Positions 1 to 10,620 of a stretch of DNA of 64,000 nt are shown one piece after another. A program made the position numbers and the translations under genes. Source of the stretch: an uncultured Opitutales bacterium. Lineage in GTDB: Bacteria; Verrucomicrobiota; Verrucomicrobiia; Opitutales; Intestinicryptomonadaceae. Position 1 is the first letter of the stretch. Each line of letters opens with the position of its first letter. A model generated the notes under the pieces. That model had not been told where the DNA came from. It made no database searches and saw nothing but the letters and a program-made list of their open reading frames with translations. The stretch covers positions 1 to 64,000 of the forward strand of contig URAJ01000007.1 in NCBI GenBank assembly GCA_900545715.1. Direction: 5' to 3'.

Positions 1-1
1 C

Positions 2-940
2 GAGCTTGGCAAAGTCCGCCCGGGCCGCCCCGTTCCCGCGGATTTCGCAGAGTATTGGAAGGCGCAAAAGCGCATGCTCTCCGAAATACCGATGAATGTA
101 GATATGAAAGAGGTTCCGTGCGACAATAAAAATGTGGAGCTTTTCGACATAAAAGCCGACACTTTCAAGGGATTTTTAACCGGATACTACGCGCGTCCGA
201 AGGGCGCAAAACCCAAGAGCTGCCCTGCCATACTTTTCCCGCACGGGGCTGGAGTGAGGTCGTCAAACAAAGGGGGGCCGGTTGCTTGGGCGGCGCAGGG
301 GTACATTGCGCTCGACTACAACGCCCATGGCATACCAAACGGCAAGCCGAAAGAATTTTACGAATCGCTCGCAAAGAACGAACTTAAAGACTACCGCTAT
401 GTCGGCGCGGACAACCGCGACAACAGCTTCTTCCGCGTGCTCTACCTACGCACGATGCGCGCCCTCGAATTTCTGATGGACCAGCCCGAATGGGACGGAA
501 AAATTTTGATAGTCAACGGCACGAGCCAAGGCGGCGGGCAGGCGCTCGCGGCGGGCGGACTGTGCGACAAAGTGACGTATGTTGCGGCGTTTGTCCCCGC
601 GATGTGCGACCATAACGGCATAGCCGCCAAGCGCGTCTGCGGTTGGCCGAATCTCTTGCGCCCCGACAAGTTCGGCGCGTACGACAAGAGCGTCTATGAG
701 GCATCCCCATATTTTGACGCTGCAAACTTTGCGTCCATGATAAAGGGCGAGGCCTTTGTGACTACCGGCCTGCGCGACAATGTTTGCCCGCCGAGCTCCG
801 TATCCGCCGCGTACTCTAACATAAAATCTCCCAAGACATTCCGCATTGCCGAGGAGGGAAGCCACGCAGTGCCCAGGGATTTTTATGACGAAGGCGCAAA
901 CAGAATACACGAGCACGTCAAAAAAATGCGCTCTAAATAG
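2..940 (+). CDS. Acetyl xylan esterase-like alpha/beta hydrolase, 5' truncated by the window
   Basis: The reading frame is open from the first bases of the window, and the residues before the first ATG (position 74) already read as coding (a PxDFxEYW-type segment usual near the N-terminus of this family). The true start therefore lies outside the window. The protein resembles the CE7/AXE1 group (acetyl xylan esterase / cephalosporin C deacetylase), which removes acetyl groups from xylan or oligosaccharides. The nucleophile elbow GTSQGGG is seen, with Ser at about 524-526, and a late GSHAVP segment gives a plausible catalytic His. The usual RGQ segment reads NAHG instead. Visible length is 312 residues, close to a full CE7 enzyme. 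A terminator follows. The exact substrate is unknown. Confidence 0.8.
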   Translation, partial: ELGKVRPGRPVPADFAEYWKAQKRMLSEIPMNVDMKEVPCDNKNVELFDIKADTFKGFLTGYYARPKGAKPKSCPAILFPHGAGVRSSNKGGPVAWAAQGYIALDYNAHGIPNGKPKEFYESLAKNELKDYRYVGADNRDNSFFRVLYLRTMRALEFLMDQPEWDGKILIVNGTSQGGGQALAAGGLCDKVTYVAAFVPAMCDHNGIAAKRVCGWPNLLRPDKFGAYDKSVYEASPYFDAANFASMIKGEAFVTTGLRDNVCPPSSVSAAYSNIKSPKTFRIAEEGSHAVPRDFYDEGANRIHEHVKKMRSK

Positions 941-967
941 CGGTCGTAAAATTTTTCCTCAAATTGG

Positions 968-996
968 CGCGCGGATATTTTCCGCGCGTTTTTTAT
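968..996 (+). terminator. Rho-independent terminator after the esterase gene
   Basis: An 8-bp perfect stem (CGCGCGGA / TCCGCGCG) with a 5-nt loop is followed by a run of T. It sits 28 bases after the esterase stop codon. Confidence 0.85.
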
Positions 997-1552
997 TAGG
1001 GAATTAAAAAGGCTCAGGTATTGCGAGAGGCAAATGCGCCATGCACTTGCGGTCTGTGCAAACTCTTTCGCATCAAGATTGCATTTTGATGATGGGCGAC
1101 TACGAGCCAGAAATATTAAAAACTTAAATAGTGCTCGTGTTTATTGGGATAATCGCGCGCAAAGGCGGCGGTTTTTGTGCGCCAATATTTTTTAAGTGGC
1201 GGCAAAGTAAAAATTATGTCGGCTATTTTGCACAACAGGGTTTGGGCGGCAATATTGCTCGCTGGGCTGATATTGCCCGTAGTAGTCTTGGGCGGAGCTT
1301 TTGCCCGTAATTCGAGCTTTGGTATTTTATTCAATTCAAGCGGGATATTTTGTAGCCTGTGCCGTTTTTGGGTCGTGCAGGATCGCGCATGTGCCTATGT
1401 GTCAGAATGGCGCACGCTATGTGACATATGTTGCAATCCGCACGCTGTTTAGAGACATATTAAAAATGGCCAAAATGTGCAAGTGGTTGAAATATAACAT
1501 AAACAGAAAGCGAATGTAAGGCTGGCATAACGAATGCTAAAAGAAAAGGCAT
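997..1552. other. Intergenic region before dnaK; possible decayed membrane-protein gene
   Basis: No intact gene is recognised. From 1216 a frame encodes a hydrophobic stretch (residues like ILLAGLILPVVVLGGAFA), and hydrophobic coding then seems to continue in the next frame from about 1305 (ALVFYSIQAGYFVACAVFG). This would fit a small two-helix membrane protein broken by a frameshift, but it may be chance. No CIRCE element (TTAGCACTC inverted repeat) is present upstream of dnaK. Confidence 0.3.
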
Positions 1553-3499
1553 ATGAGTAAAATATTAGGAATAGATTTAGGAACCACGAACTCTTGCATG
1601 GCCGTAATGGAAGGCGGCGAGAGCACGGTTATCCCCAATAGGGAAGGCGGAAGGACAACTCCTTCCATTGTTGCATTTACAAAATCGGGTGAAAGGCTTG
1701 TTGGTCAGGCGGCTAAACGTCAGGCTATAACAAATCCCGGCAACACGATTTTTTCAGCAAAGAGGCTTATAGGCCGCAAGTATTCGGAAGTTGAAAAGCT
1801 TGCCAAACAGTTGCCCTATAAGGTAGTAGAAGGCCCCAACGGAGCGGCGATGATTGAGTGCCAGGTCGGCGACAAAACCGAAAGGTTCTCGCCCGAACAG
1901 ATATCCGCTATGGTGTTGCAGCATTTGAAAGCCGACGCCGAAGCGTATCTCGGAGAGCCGATAACCGAGGCTGTCATAACAGTCCCCGCGTACTTTAACG
2001 ACGCCCAGAGGCAGGCTACAAAAGATGCCGGAACGATTGCCGGCCTGAATGTCCGCAGAATAATAAACGAACCTACCGCGGCTTCTTTGGCTTATGGCTT
2101 GGACAAGAAAAACGACGAAACAATCGCCGTTTACGACTTGGGAGGCGGCACGTACGATATTTCAATACTTGAAATCGGCGACGGCGTCTTTGAAGTGAAA
2201 GCCACCAACGGCGATACCGAACTCGGCGGCGACAACTTCGACTCTGCCATAATGGATTGGCTTATCGACAATTTCAAAAAGGAAAACGGCATAGATCTCC
2301 GCAACGACCCGATGGCGCTGCAACGCTTGAAGGAGGAATCTGAAAAGGCGAAGATTGCATTGTCCTCCGCGCAGGAGACCGACATCAACCTGCCGTTTAT
2401 CACGGCGGACGCGACCGGCCCGAAACACTTGAATGTAAAGCTCACGCGCGCTAAACTCGAGCAGCTTACAGATTCGCTCATTGAAAAGACTGTAAAGCCG
2501 TTTGAGGCATGCTTGAAAGACGCGAACTTGTCGAAGTCCGACATAGACGAGCTGGTTCTCGTAGGCGGTATGACTCGTATGCCGAAAGTTGTTGAAACGG
2601 CCAACAAGCTCGCCGGCAAAGAAGCCCACAAGGGCGTAAACCCGGACGAAGTTGTTGCGCGCGGCGCGGCAATTCAAGGCGGCGTGTTGCAGGGAGATGT
2701 GCGCGACGTTCTGTTGCTCGACGTGACCCCTCTTACGCTTTCAATCGAAACCGCCGGCGGGGTTGCCACTCCGATGATAGAGCGCAATACTACAATACCG
2801 AAGAAAGCCTCGCAGATATTCTCCACATACGCGGACAATCAGACGGCTGTCGATATAAGAGTGTTGCAAGGTGAACGTCCGATGGCAAAAGACAACAAAC
2901 TAATAGGCAATTTCAGGCTCGACGGAATAAATCCCGCTCCGAGAGGCTTGCCGCAGATTGAGGTCACATTCGACATAGACGCAAACGGCATATTGAACGT
3001 AAGCGCGAAGGATAAATCCACAGGCAAGGAGCAAAAGATAACCATTACAAATTCGAGCGGCTTGAGCAAAGAGGAAGTCGAAAGACTCCGCAAGGAAGCC
3101 GAACTGCACGCGGCCGAAGACGCCAATATAAAAGAGACTGCGGAAGCCCGCAATGAGCTCGACAATATGGCTTACAGCATTGAAAAGCAGATAAAGGAAA
3201 ACGGCAGCAAGCTTCCGGCGCAAATCAAGGGCGAACTCGAAGAGGGCGTAAAGAAGGCGCAGGAATTGTTGAAGGACAATTCGGCGACGAAAGAGGCTCT
3301 CAAATCTGAGACTCAAAAGCTCACAAATCTGCTCGAACAGTCTGCTAAGTACTTCCAGGAAGCGGCGCAATCCTCAGCTTCGGCGGGTGCGCAGCAGGCG
3401 CAACCGGGCGCAGGCCAGTCTTCTGAAGCTCCTAAAAACGACGCTGTTGACGCGGACTTTGAAGTAGTGGACGACGACGACTCTAAAAAGTCCTCTTAA
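1553..3499 (+). CDS. dnaK: Molecular chaperone DnaK (Hsp70)
   Basis: ATP-dependent cytosolic chaperone that binds exposed hydrophobic segments with DnaJ and GrpE. At 648 residues it is full length. The N-terminal nucleotide-binding domain (about 1-385) has the signatures [22 protein letters not shown] and [10 protein letters not shown]. The interdomain linker with DVLLLDVTP follows, then the substrate-binding domain and a lid. The C-terminus ends in the typical acidic tail (FEVVDDDD). An AAAAGG stretch lies just upstream of the ATG. dnaJ, grpE and hrcA are not adjacent; instead groES-groEL follow after a terminator, so both major chaperone systems sit side by side. Confidence 0.98.
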   Translation: MSKILGIDLGTTNSCMAVMEGGESTVIPNREGGRTTPSIVAFTKSGERLVGQAAKRQAITNPGNTIFSAKRLIGRKYSEVEKLAKQLPYKVVEGPNGAAMIECQVGDKTERFSPEQISAMVLQHLKADAEAYLGEPITEAVITVPAYFNDAQRQATKDAGTIAGLNVRRIINEPTAASLAYGLDKKNDETIAVYDLGGGTYDISILEIGDGVFEVKATNGDTELGGDNFDSAIMDWLIDNFKKENGIDLRNDPMALQRLKEESEKAKIALSSAQETDINLPFITADATGPKHLNVKLTRAKLEQLTDSLIEKTVKPFEACLKDANLSKSDIDELVLVGGMTRMPKVVETANKLAGKEAHKGVNPDEVVARGAAIQGGVLQGDVRDVLLLDVTPLTLSIETAGGVATPMIERNTTIPKKASQIFSTYADNQTAVDIRVLQGERPMAKDNKLIGNFRLDGINPAPRGLPQIEVTFDIDANGILNVSAKDKSTGKEQKITITNSSGLSKEEVERLRKEAELHAAEDANIKETAEARNELDNMAYSIEKQIKENGSKLPAQIKGELEEGVKKAQELLKDNSATKEALKSETQKLTNLLEQSAKYFQEAAQSSASAGAQQAQPGAGQSSEAPKNDAVDADFEVVDDDDSKKSS

Positions 3500-3507
3500 T
3501 AAACGAT

Positions 3508-3560
3508 AAAGTTTTCCCCTTCGGTCGGAAACGGCCGGAGGTGAAACTTTTTGTCTTTTC
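3508..3560 (+). terminator. Terminator between dnaK and groES
   Basis: A long imperfect hairpin (AAAGTTT... paired with ...AAACTTT, with an inner CC/GG-rich stem allowing G-U pairs) ends in a T-rich run. It separates dnaK from groES transcriptionally. Confidence 0.7.
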
Positions 3561-3628
3561 ATTGGGGCGCAAGATTAGTAATATTGGCGTTTATTTAAAT
3601 TTTCATTAAAAACAAACAGACAAAAACT

Positions 3629-3925
3629 ATGGCAAAAGTAAATATCCAACCTCTTGGCGACAGAGTGCTCGTCAAGCAAGTAGAAGAAAAAGAACAAGTA
3701 AAAGGCGGCATCATAATCCCCGATTCCGCCAAGGAAAAATCGCAGGAAGCAACCGTTGTTGCTGTCGGATTGGGACGCACTCTCGATGACGGGAAGCGCT
3801 CTTCGTTTGACGTGAAAGTCGGAGACAGAGTTTTAATTTCCAAGTACGGCGGCACGGAAGTCACCCTCAACGGTGAAAAGTACATGCTACTGCGCGAAGA
3901 CGACATCGTCGCCATCCTCAAATAA
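3629..3925 (+). CDS. groES: Co-chaperonin GroES (Hsp10)
   Basis: 98-residue co-chaperonin that caps the GroEL cage. It begins with the usual PLGDRVLVK segment and has the mobile-loop region ([13 protein letters not shown]) around residues 25-40. The C-terminal part ([15 protein letters not shown]) is also canonical. It lies 25 bases upstream of groEL, forming the standard groESL operon. No Shine-Dalgarno is evident in the A-rich leader, and no CIRCE operator is seen between the dnaK terminator and the start. Confidence 0.98.
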   Translation: MAKVNIQPLGDRVLVKQVEEKEQVKGGIIIPDSAKEKSQEATVVAVGLGRTLDDGKRSSFDVKVGDRVLISKYGGTEVTLNGEKYMLLREDDIVAILK

Positions 3926-3932
3926 CATTTAA

Positions 3933-5582
<1,650 letters not shown>

Positions 5583-5602
5583 TCTTCCGCAAATAAGTTT
5601 TG

Positions 5603-5662
5603 GCGGTTTGGAAGCCGGTTATCGCGCAGTGCGCGGTTTGGCAATCCAAACCGCTTTTTTTT
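5603..5662 (+). terminator. Terminator after groEL
   Basis: The outer stem GCGGTTTGG / CCAAACCGC encloses a smaller GCGC hairpin and is followed by eight T residues. Confidence 0.85.
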
Positions 5663-6317
5663 GCCTTTTACGAAAGGGAGTACTCAAACGGCGTGCGAGA
5701 TAACGAATTGCAGATTTATTAAATGGTTCTAACAGTCTAACAGGCGTTTGCGCGGCGGAGGGCAGGGGGAATAGATTGCGCAATAGAAGATTTTAAATAT
5801 AACTCGAAAAACTTTGCGAAGGCAGAGTTAAAGATACTTAAAAATTATCGATGCTTTCTAAAAAACGGGTTTGAGGGCGCGCCGAATTAAGGCTTTGTTG
5901 AGTACAGGCGGCGTTTCCCTAAAAAAATAAATTGTAGCAGTATGGTTTTTAAAATGTTTTTTAGGCGTAGCGCGTCCAAAAAATCTTCCAAATTATATGG
6001 GATGATACGCGGCTTCACGCAGAATTTCTTTGCGGGATTTTTTTGAAGTAGTGGCGGGCGCGTTCTCCTCTCCAGATTACGAATAGCTTAAATTTAACTG
6101 CAAAAAAAATATATGAGCTAATTGAAAAACTTTCGCGGAACTTTCCAGACGTAGAAATTCTTTGCCAATTTTTTGAACTAAAATTCCCCGCTTTCTGAAA
6201 CGTTAAAATTTTCTGCAATTCGGCTATCTTTTGAAGAGGTCGCGCAGTTGCCAAGCGCGCCCTTATGCGGCGGCTAGGAGAAAAAGCCGCCGCAAGCGCA
6301 AGCAAGGGAGCGGAGCG
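5663..6317. other. Gene-free interval between groEL and the dehydrogenase
   Basis: About 650 bases with no supported gene. It is AT-rich with scattered GC-rich patches. The only clear structure is the hairpin at 6267-6293, which lies just beyond the 3' end of the minus-strand dehydrogenase. Confidence 0.5.
6267..6293 (-). terminator. GC-rich hairpin 25 bases past the dehydrogenase stop, without a U-tract
   Basis: A 9-bp perfect stem (GCGGCGGCT / AGCCGCCGC) with a 9-nt loop lies about 25 bases downstream of the minus-strand dehydrogenase stop. No T-run follows on that strand, so it may be a U-less terminator or an mRNA 3'-end stabiliser. Confidence 0.45.
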
Positions 6318-7283
6318 TCAGCATATCCTATTTTTATTTCCGCCTTCCGCCCAAGATTTGAGATTTTCAAAAGCTATTTGAATTAGGCGCTGACGGGCTT
6401 CTCTGGTTGTCCATGCAATATGGGGAGTGATGTGGGAGTTCTTGGCGGAGATTAGCGGATTGTCGGCGCTCGGTGGTTCTGTCGAAAGAACGTCCAGTCC
6501 GGCGGCCCCGATTTTTCCGGAATTAAGGGCGTCTGCCAAGTCGCGCTCGTTTATGAGTCCGCCCCTGCCGGTGTTTATTATCCATGCGCCGTTCTTCATT
6601 TTGGATATGTTTGAGGCGTTTATAATTTCTTTTGTGGAGTCGTTAAGCACGCAGTTTAGCGATATTACGTCGGAAATGCAGAAGAGCTCGTCGAGCGTCT
6701 TAAATTCAACAGGGCCGTCGCAAGTTCCGGCGGGTTTGCTCGGCGAATACGCCGCAACTTTCATGCCGAATGCAATTCCGATTTTTGCGACCTTTTTGCC
6801 TATCGTGCCGTACCCTATTATCCCGAGCGTTTTGCCCGCAATTTCCGTTATGGGTCTTATGCAGTAGCAGATGTCGGGCGATTTTGCCCAGTCGCCTGCC
6901 CTCACAGATTCCGCGTGTTCTTCAACCATATTCGATATGTTTAGGATATGCGCGAAAACTTCCTGCGCGACACTGTCGGTGCTGTATCCGGCTATATTTG
7001 TGACTGCTATGCCGCGCGACTTTGCGCACTGCAAGTCCACATTATTGTATCCAGTTGCGAGAACCCCTATATACTTCAAGTCGGGTAGGGCGTCAATTTG
7101 CTCCTTGAACATCGGAACCTTATTTGTGAGAACGGCGACTGCGCCGGAAGCGCGCTCTATGATTTTATCTTTGGGCGTGCGGTCGTAGGCTTCGACTTCT
7201 CCGAGTGTTTTTAGGGCGTCCCAGTTGAACTCTCCCATAGTTGACGTGTATCCGTCGAGAATTGCGATTTTTCCTATATTCAT
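6318..7283 (-). CDS. D-2-hydroxyacid dehydrogenase (hydroxypyruvate/glycerate dehydrogenase-like)
   Basis: NAD(P)-dependent reductase of 2-oxo acids; the closest feel is glycerate/hydroxypyruvate reductase, but substrate cannot be set from sequence. At 321 residues it has the normal family length. The Rossmann motif LGIIGYGTIGKKVA lies near residue 150. Catalytic residues are visible: Arg in NTGRGG, Glu in STEPP and His in ITPHIAW. It is divergently transcribed from the HAD phosphatase gene. If the substrate is hydroxypyruvate it could work with the class V aminotransferase encoded at 47018-48100, but that link is inference only. Confidence 0.9.
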   Translation of the reverse strand: MNIGKIAILDGYTSTMGEFNWDALKTLGEVEAYDRTPKDKIIERASGAVAVLTNKVPMFKEQIDALPDLKYIGVLATGYNNVDLQCAKSRGIAVTNIAGYSTDSVAQEVFAHILNISNMVEEHAESVRAGDWAKSPDICYCIRPITEIAGKTLGIIGYGTIGKKVAKIGIAFGMKVAAYSPSKPAGTCDGPVEFKTLDELFCISDVISLNCVLNDSTKEIINASNISKMKNGAWIINTGRGGLINERDLADALNSGKIGAAGLDVLSTEPPSADNPLISAKNSHITPHIAWTTREARQRLIQIAFENLKSWAEGGNKNRIC

Positions 7284-7356
7284 AAAGCTTGCCTCTTTCT
7301 TTTTTATGTTAAATTATCCGCCTTTTATTCGGAAATAGAAGCTTTTTCAAAAAAAA

Positions 7357-8007
7357 ATGAAGTACGCTCATATAATATGGGATTTTAACGGGACTATAAT
7401 AGACGACGTATCTTTGGGGGTCGATGTCTTCAACAAGCTGAGGGCCGACTGCGGGCTTGCGCCGATTGACAAGTCTGACTACGTCGAAAATTTTAAAATC
7501 CCCGTGCGCGACTTTTATGAGGATATGGGGTTTGATTTTTCAAAAGTCGATTTTCGCAAGATAGGCGAGAGGTTTGTCGAATTGTACAGCAGCAAGCGGT
7601 TTGAATGCCCGCTAACATTCGGAGTTGCCGATGCCGTTAGGACTTTCTCAAAAATCGGCGTTGGACAGAGCGTATTGTCGGCCTACGAGAACGGGCTTTT
7701 GCACCAGGCAATAAACCACTACGGCTTGTCGGATTACTTTGGGCGCATAGACGGTTTGGACAATATAGACGCCGGCTCAAAAATCGAGCTTGGCAAGCGG
7801 CATATTGCGGCCATTGGGGAATCTCCGGACAGGGTTGTAATGGTAGGCGACACTCCGCACGACAAGCAGGTTGCCGACGCTATGGGAGTATCGTGCGCGC
7901 TTGTTGCCTGCGGGCACACTTCGCGTGGCAGGCTTGAAAAAGTCGGTGTGCCTGTGTTTGAGAATCCTGCCGAATTTAAAGAGGCGTTTTTATCCGGAGC
8001 ATTTTAG
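7357..8007 (+). CDS. HAD-family hydrolase, phosphoglycolate phosphatase-like, with DxN motif
   Basis: 216-residue cytosolic HAD-superfamily protein with the Rossmannoid core and a helical C1 cap. Motif I reads IWDFNGTIIDD, so the usual second Asp (DxD) is Asn. Motif II is a Ser near VGQSVLSAYENG and motif IV is MVGDTPHDKQVA. The DxN variant recurs in a subset of uncharacterised HAD proteins, so it may still be a phosphatase. The leader is A-rich, with no Shine-Dalgarno. A strong terminator lies about 90 bases downstream. Substrate is unknown. Confidence 0.8.
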   Translation: MKYAHIIWDFNGTIIDDVSLGVDVFNKLRADCGLAPIDKSDYVENFKIPVRDFYEDMGFDFSKVDFRKIGERFVELYSSKRFECPLTFGVADAVRTFSKIGVGQSVLSAYENGLLHQAINHYGLSDYFGRIDGLDNIDAGSKIELGKRHIAAIGESPDRVVMVGDTPHDKQVADAMGVSCALVACGHTSRGRLEKVGVPVFENPAEFKEAFLSGAF

Positions 8008-8089
8008 GGAGATTTTTCTTGCGCGAGAGCCATGCGGCATATTCATCATTCGCAACCGCAGACGGACATAAAAGATAACATTTTTGCGT

Positions 8090-8123
8090 AAAAAGAAAGC
8101 GGGCAATTAGCCCGCCTTTTTTA
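8090..8123. terminator. Bidirectional terminator between convergent genes
   Basis: The perfect GCGGGC / GCCCGC stem with a 5-nt AATTA loop is flanked by A-rich sequence on the left and T-rich sequence on the right. It can therefore stop both the HAD gene (plus) and the secreted-protein gene (minus). Confidence 0.85.
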
Positions 8124-8129
8124 CAGCAT

Positions 8130-9275
8130 TTAGAACTTGTTTACGCTGTCTTTAGCTTGTTCTTTACGCTCATCTGCCTGTTTTTTATATGAGTCTTCTA
8201 AGACGGAACGCATAGATTTGTCAAATGTCGAGTCAACAAAAAGCACCGCGTTGTAAAACAACTTTGCTCTTACGGAGCCGTCTGCAAGTTCGTAGTCGTA
8301 ACCGAGCATAGTTCCCGGCTGTTGCGGAAGATTGTAGGTTATCTGAACGTTTTTTGTGCGGTTTTGTTTTGCACTTCCGCCAACCAAGACGTCTTTCATC
8401 TTGTATTTTATTATGGAGGCGGAATCGTTTGCGGAGCCCGCCCCGGCGGGCTGGAAGAGCGATTCAAAATCGCGCATATTATATGCGCCGAACTTGTTTA
8501 TTTTTGGGGGAAGGGCGCCGGAGGTTTTTTTTGCGTTTCTCGAATTTTGGCGCGCGGTTTTGGCGGCGCTTGTCATAGACTGTTTTTCGACGAGGTTGCG
8601 GTACTTCTCGTATGCGGTCCTCTGGTAAGCTTCCATTATCTGGAATTGGAGGCTTTGCCCGTAGTTAGTAGATTCCTCCACGTCTTCGGGAACAGTCACG
8701 TATATGAATCTGTTTGGATTTTCCGGAAGAATTTCCCTCAGCGGCTTCTTGCCGTCGGGGTCCGGATCGGCGATTTTCAATTCGCCGTTTTTAAATTCAA
8801 CGTCCCACTTTCGGTTTACCGGAACATAAGTCACCCTCTTCCATTTTGAGCCTTTTGCGCGGGCGACGGACTCCATAATAGCTTCCAGTTCTTCGGTAGT
8901 CATAGGGTCTCCGTGGCGGCGGTACATCTCCATTACGGAAATATCGTTTTGATAGCCTATGTGGAATTCCCAGCCGAAGAGGTCGTGCTGCTGTATGGTG
9001 TCGCTATTGGAGGCGGAGGTTGCGTCGGAGCGTTTATAATAGAACTTATGGAAAACCGAGCGCGGCATTGTAAGGAATAGGTTTACGTAGGGCAATTCCA
9101 TCGCCTCTCTAAACCTGTCTTCTTTTGAATCGTATATATAGGCGGAGCCGCCGTTTTTTGACATGAGTCGCCCTTCTATCTCAGCGCGCGTTTCTCCTAT
9201 TTTAGCGTATGAAACGGCCGCTGTTGAAAATGCCGCAATAAATGCCGCAGACAATAAAAATGGGATACCTTTCAT
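8130..9275 (-). CDS. Secreted protein of unknown function
   Basis: 381 residues from the chosen start, which gives a normal signal peptide (MKGIPFLLSAAFIAAFST, cleavage near SYA). An in-frame ATG 36 bases further upstream would place charged residues before it and is less likely. The mature protein is hydrophilic, with Lys/Arg-rich stretches near residues 240-265 and at the C-terminus (many Lys/Glu, probably helical). No known domain or catalytic motif was recognised. It is convergent with the HAD gene and ends at a shared terminator; the neighbouring methyltransferase gene lies upstream on the same strand. Likely periplasmic. Confidence 0.75.
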   Translation of the reverse strand: MKGIPFLLSAAFIAAFSTAAVSYAKIGETRAEIEGRLMSKNGGSAYIYDSKEDRFREAMELPYVNLFLTMPRSVFHKFYYKRSDATSASNSDTIQQHDLFGWEFHIGYQNDISVMEMYRRHGDPMTTEELEAIMESVARAKGSKWKRVTYVPVNRKWDVEFKNGELKIADPDPDGKKPLREILPENPNRFIYVTVPEDVEESTNYGQSLQFQIMEAYQRTAYEKYRNLVEKQSMTSAAKTARQNSRNAKKTSGALPPKINKFGAYNMRDFESLFQPAGAGSANDSASIIKYKMKDVLVGGSAKQNRTKNVQITYNLPQQPGTMLGYDYELADGSVRAKLFYNAVLFVDSTFDKSMRSVLEDSYKKQADERKEQAKDSVNKF

Positions 9276-9314
9276 ATAAAAAAGTATATCGCGTCCGCGT
9301 ATATAAATCAATCT

Positions 9315-10556
9315 TTATTGTCTTAAAAATGTTGCGACGCTCTCTATATGCCTCGTCTGGGGGAAAAGGTCGAACGGCTGGAGCTTTTCAAGCCTGTACC
9401 CGAGCTTTTGGAGCTCGGCGGCGTCGCGCGCCTGCGTATCCGGCCCGCACGACACATACACTATTTTTGCCGGTGCAAACCTTGCCAACTGCCCGATGAA
9501 CGACATATCGCAGCCTGAGCGCGGGGGGTCGATTATTACGGAGGTCTCCGCTCCAGGGTAGTCGCTTGAGACGCTTTCAAATATGTTTTCGGCCTTTCCT
9601 GCAAAGAAGGAACAGTTGGCGATGTTGTTTATGCCTGCATTCTTGCGGGCGCATTCGACGGCGTTTGCCGACACTTCTATTCCCGCGACCCGCTCAAATT
9701 CTTTCGCCGCCGAAAGTGCGAACATTCCGACTCCGCAATATGCGTCGACGAGAAATCTCGGCCCCTTTGCCTCCGACACTCCGTAAGCTACAAATTCCGG
9801 CAATATGAAGGGATTATTCTGGAAAAATTCCCCCGCGACAAACTCGAACTCCAAATCCCCGACCCTTTCGCGGACTGCGGCGTTGTTGTCGCGGCATACT
9901 TTTCCGCCGGCGTCTCTCAAAAGAATGGTTCCGCCGCGGCGCAGGGAATTTTTTCGCGCGCACAGGTCGGCGCGCGCGGCGGGGAGGGCGGCGTTTATTG
10001 CGTCGGAGGCGATCGGGCAATATGGAACGTCAACGAGCTCCGTACGCCTTCCAACCTTTACGAAACCTATCGGGAAATCCGAATTTCGCGGCCTTTCGTA
10101 GTGGGGAGTTAGCTTTGAGCGGTACGCGTATTGCATGGGCGATGGTTTCGTCGGCAGGGGAGTGCATTTTATTCCGCCTATTCTCTCCATCAAGTCCGCG
10201 ACCTGCTTTCTTTTCCATTCGAGCTGTGCTTCGTAGGCAAGGTGTTGATATTGGCAGCCCCCGCATATTCCGAAAAGCCCGCACTTTGGCGCGACGCGCT
10301 GGGGGCTTGGACGCACGATTTCCACTAAGTCCCCCTCTGAAAAATTCTTTCTGTTGCGGAAAATTCTGGCTTTTACGCGTTCCCCGCCAAGCGCAAACGG
10401 CACCATCACGACCCAGTCTCCCACGCGCCCGACTCCAGAGCCGAGATTTGTGATGTCGTCGATTTCAAGCTCCACTATTTCGTGGTATTCAAAAGGTACG
10501 GGGACGAAATTTCGCGGGATTTTTCTTTCTGTCGAGTTGGTGGATTCTTCGCTCAT
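9315..10556 (-). CDS. TrmA/RlmD-family RNA 5-methyluridine methyltransferase
   Basis: SAM-dependent methyltransferase that makes m5U in rRNA or tRNA; the target cannot be assigned. 413 residues from the ATG at 10556; the frame extends upstream but that part lacks family similarity. An N-terminal TRAM domain (about 20-80) precedes the iron-sulfur cysteines CGLFGICGGC. The SAM-binding segment is DAYCGVGMFALSAAK, followed by IIDPPRSG. The catalytic Cys lies in VYVSCGPDTQARD, and a His-rich segment near the end (QTRHIESVA) is also typical. It is divergent from the SpoU-family methyltransferase gene with about 65 bases between starts. Confidence 0.9.
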   Translation of the reverse strand: MSEESTNSTERKIPRNFVPVPFEYHEIVELEIDDITNLGSGVGRVGDWVVMVPFALGGERVKARIFRNRKNFSEGDLVEIVRPSPQRVAPKCGLFGICGGCQYQHLAYEAQLEWKRKQVADLMERIGGIKCTPLPTKPSPMQYAYRSKLTPHYERPRNSDFPIGFVKVGRRTELVDVPYCPIASDAINAALPAARADLCARKNSLRRGGTILLRDAGGKVCRDNNAAVRERVGDLEFEFVAGEFFQNNPFILPEFVAYGVSEAKGPRFLVDAYCGVGMFALSAAKEFERVAGIEVSANAVECARKNAGINNIANCSFFAGKAENIFESVSSDYPGAETSVIIDPPRSGCDMSFIGQLARFAPAKIVYVSCGPDTQARDAAELQKLGYRLEKLQPFDLFPQTRHIESVATFLRQ

Positions 10557-10620
10557 GAAATAATGTTGTCTTGGCTTTTTTTTAGTCTTTTGTAGTATGG
10601 GTAAAATTTTTAAAAGCGCA

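Noticed and set aside
1453-1552. CIRCE or sigma32-type heat-shock control element before dnaK
   Set aside because: No TTAGCACTC/GAGTGCTAA inverted repeat, and the partial TTGAAA match has no properly spaced -10 partner.
6015-6305. 96-codon minus-strand open frame downstream of the dehydrogenase
   Set aside because: It overlaps the terminator-like hairpin, has an atypical composition and no recognisable similarity.
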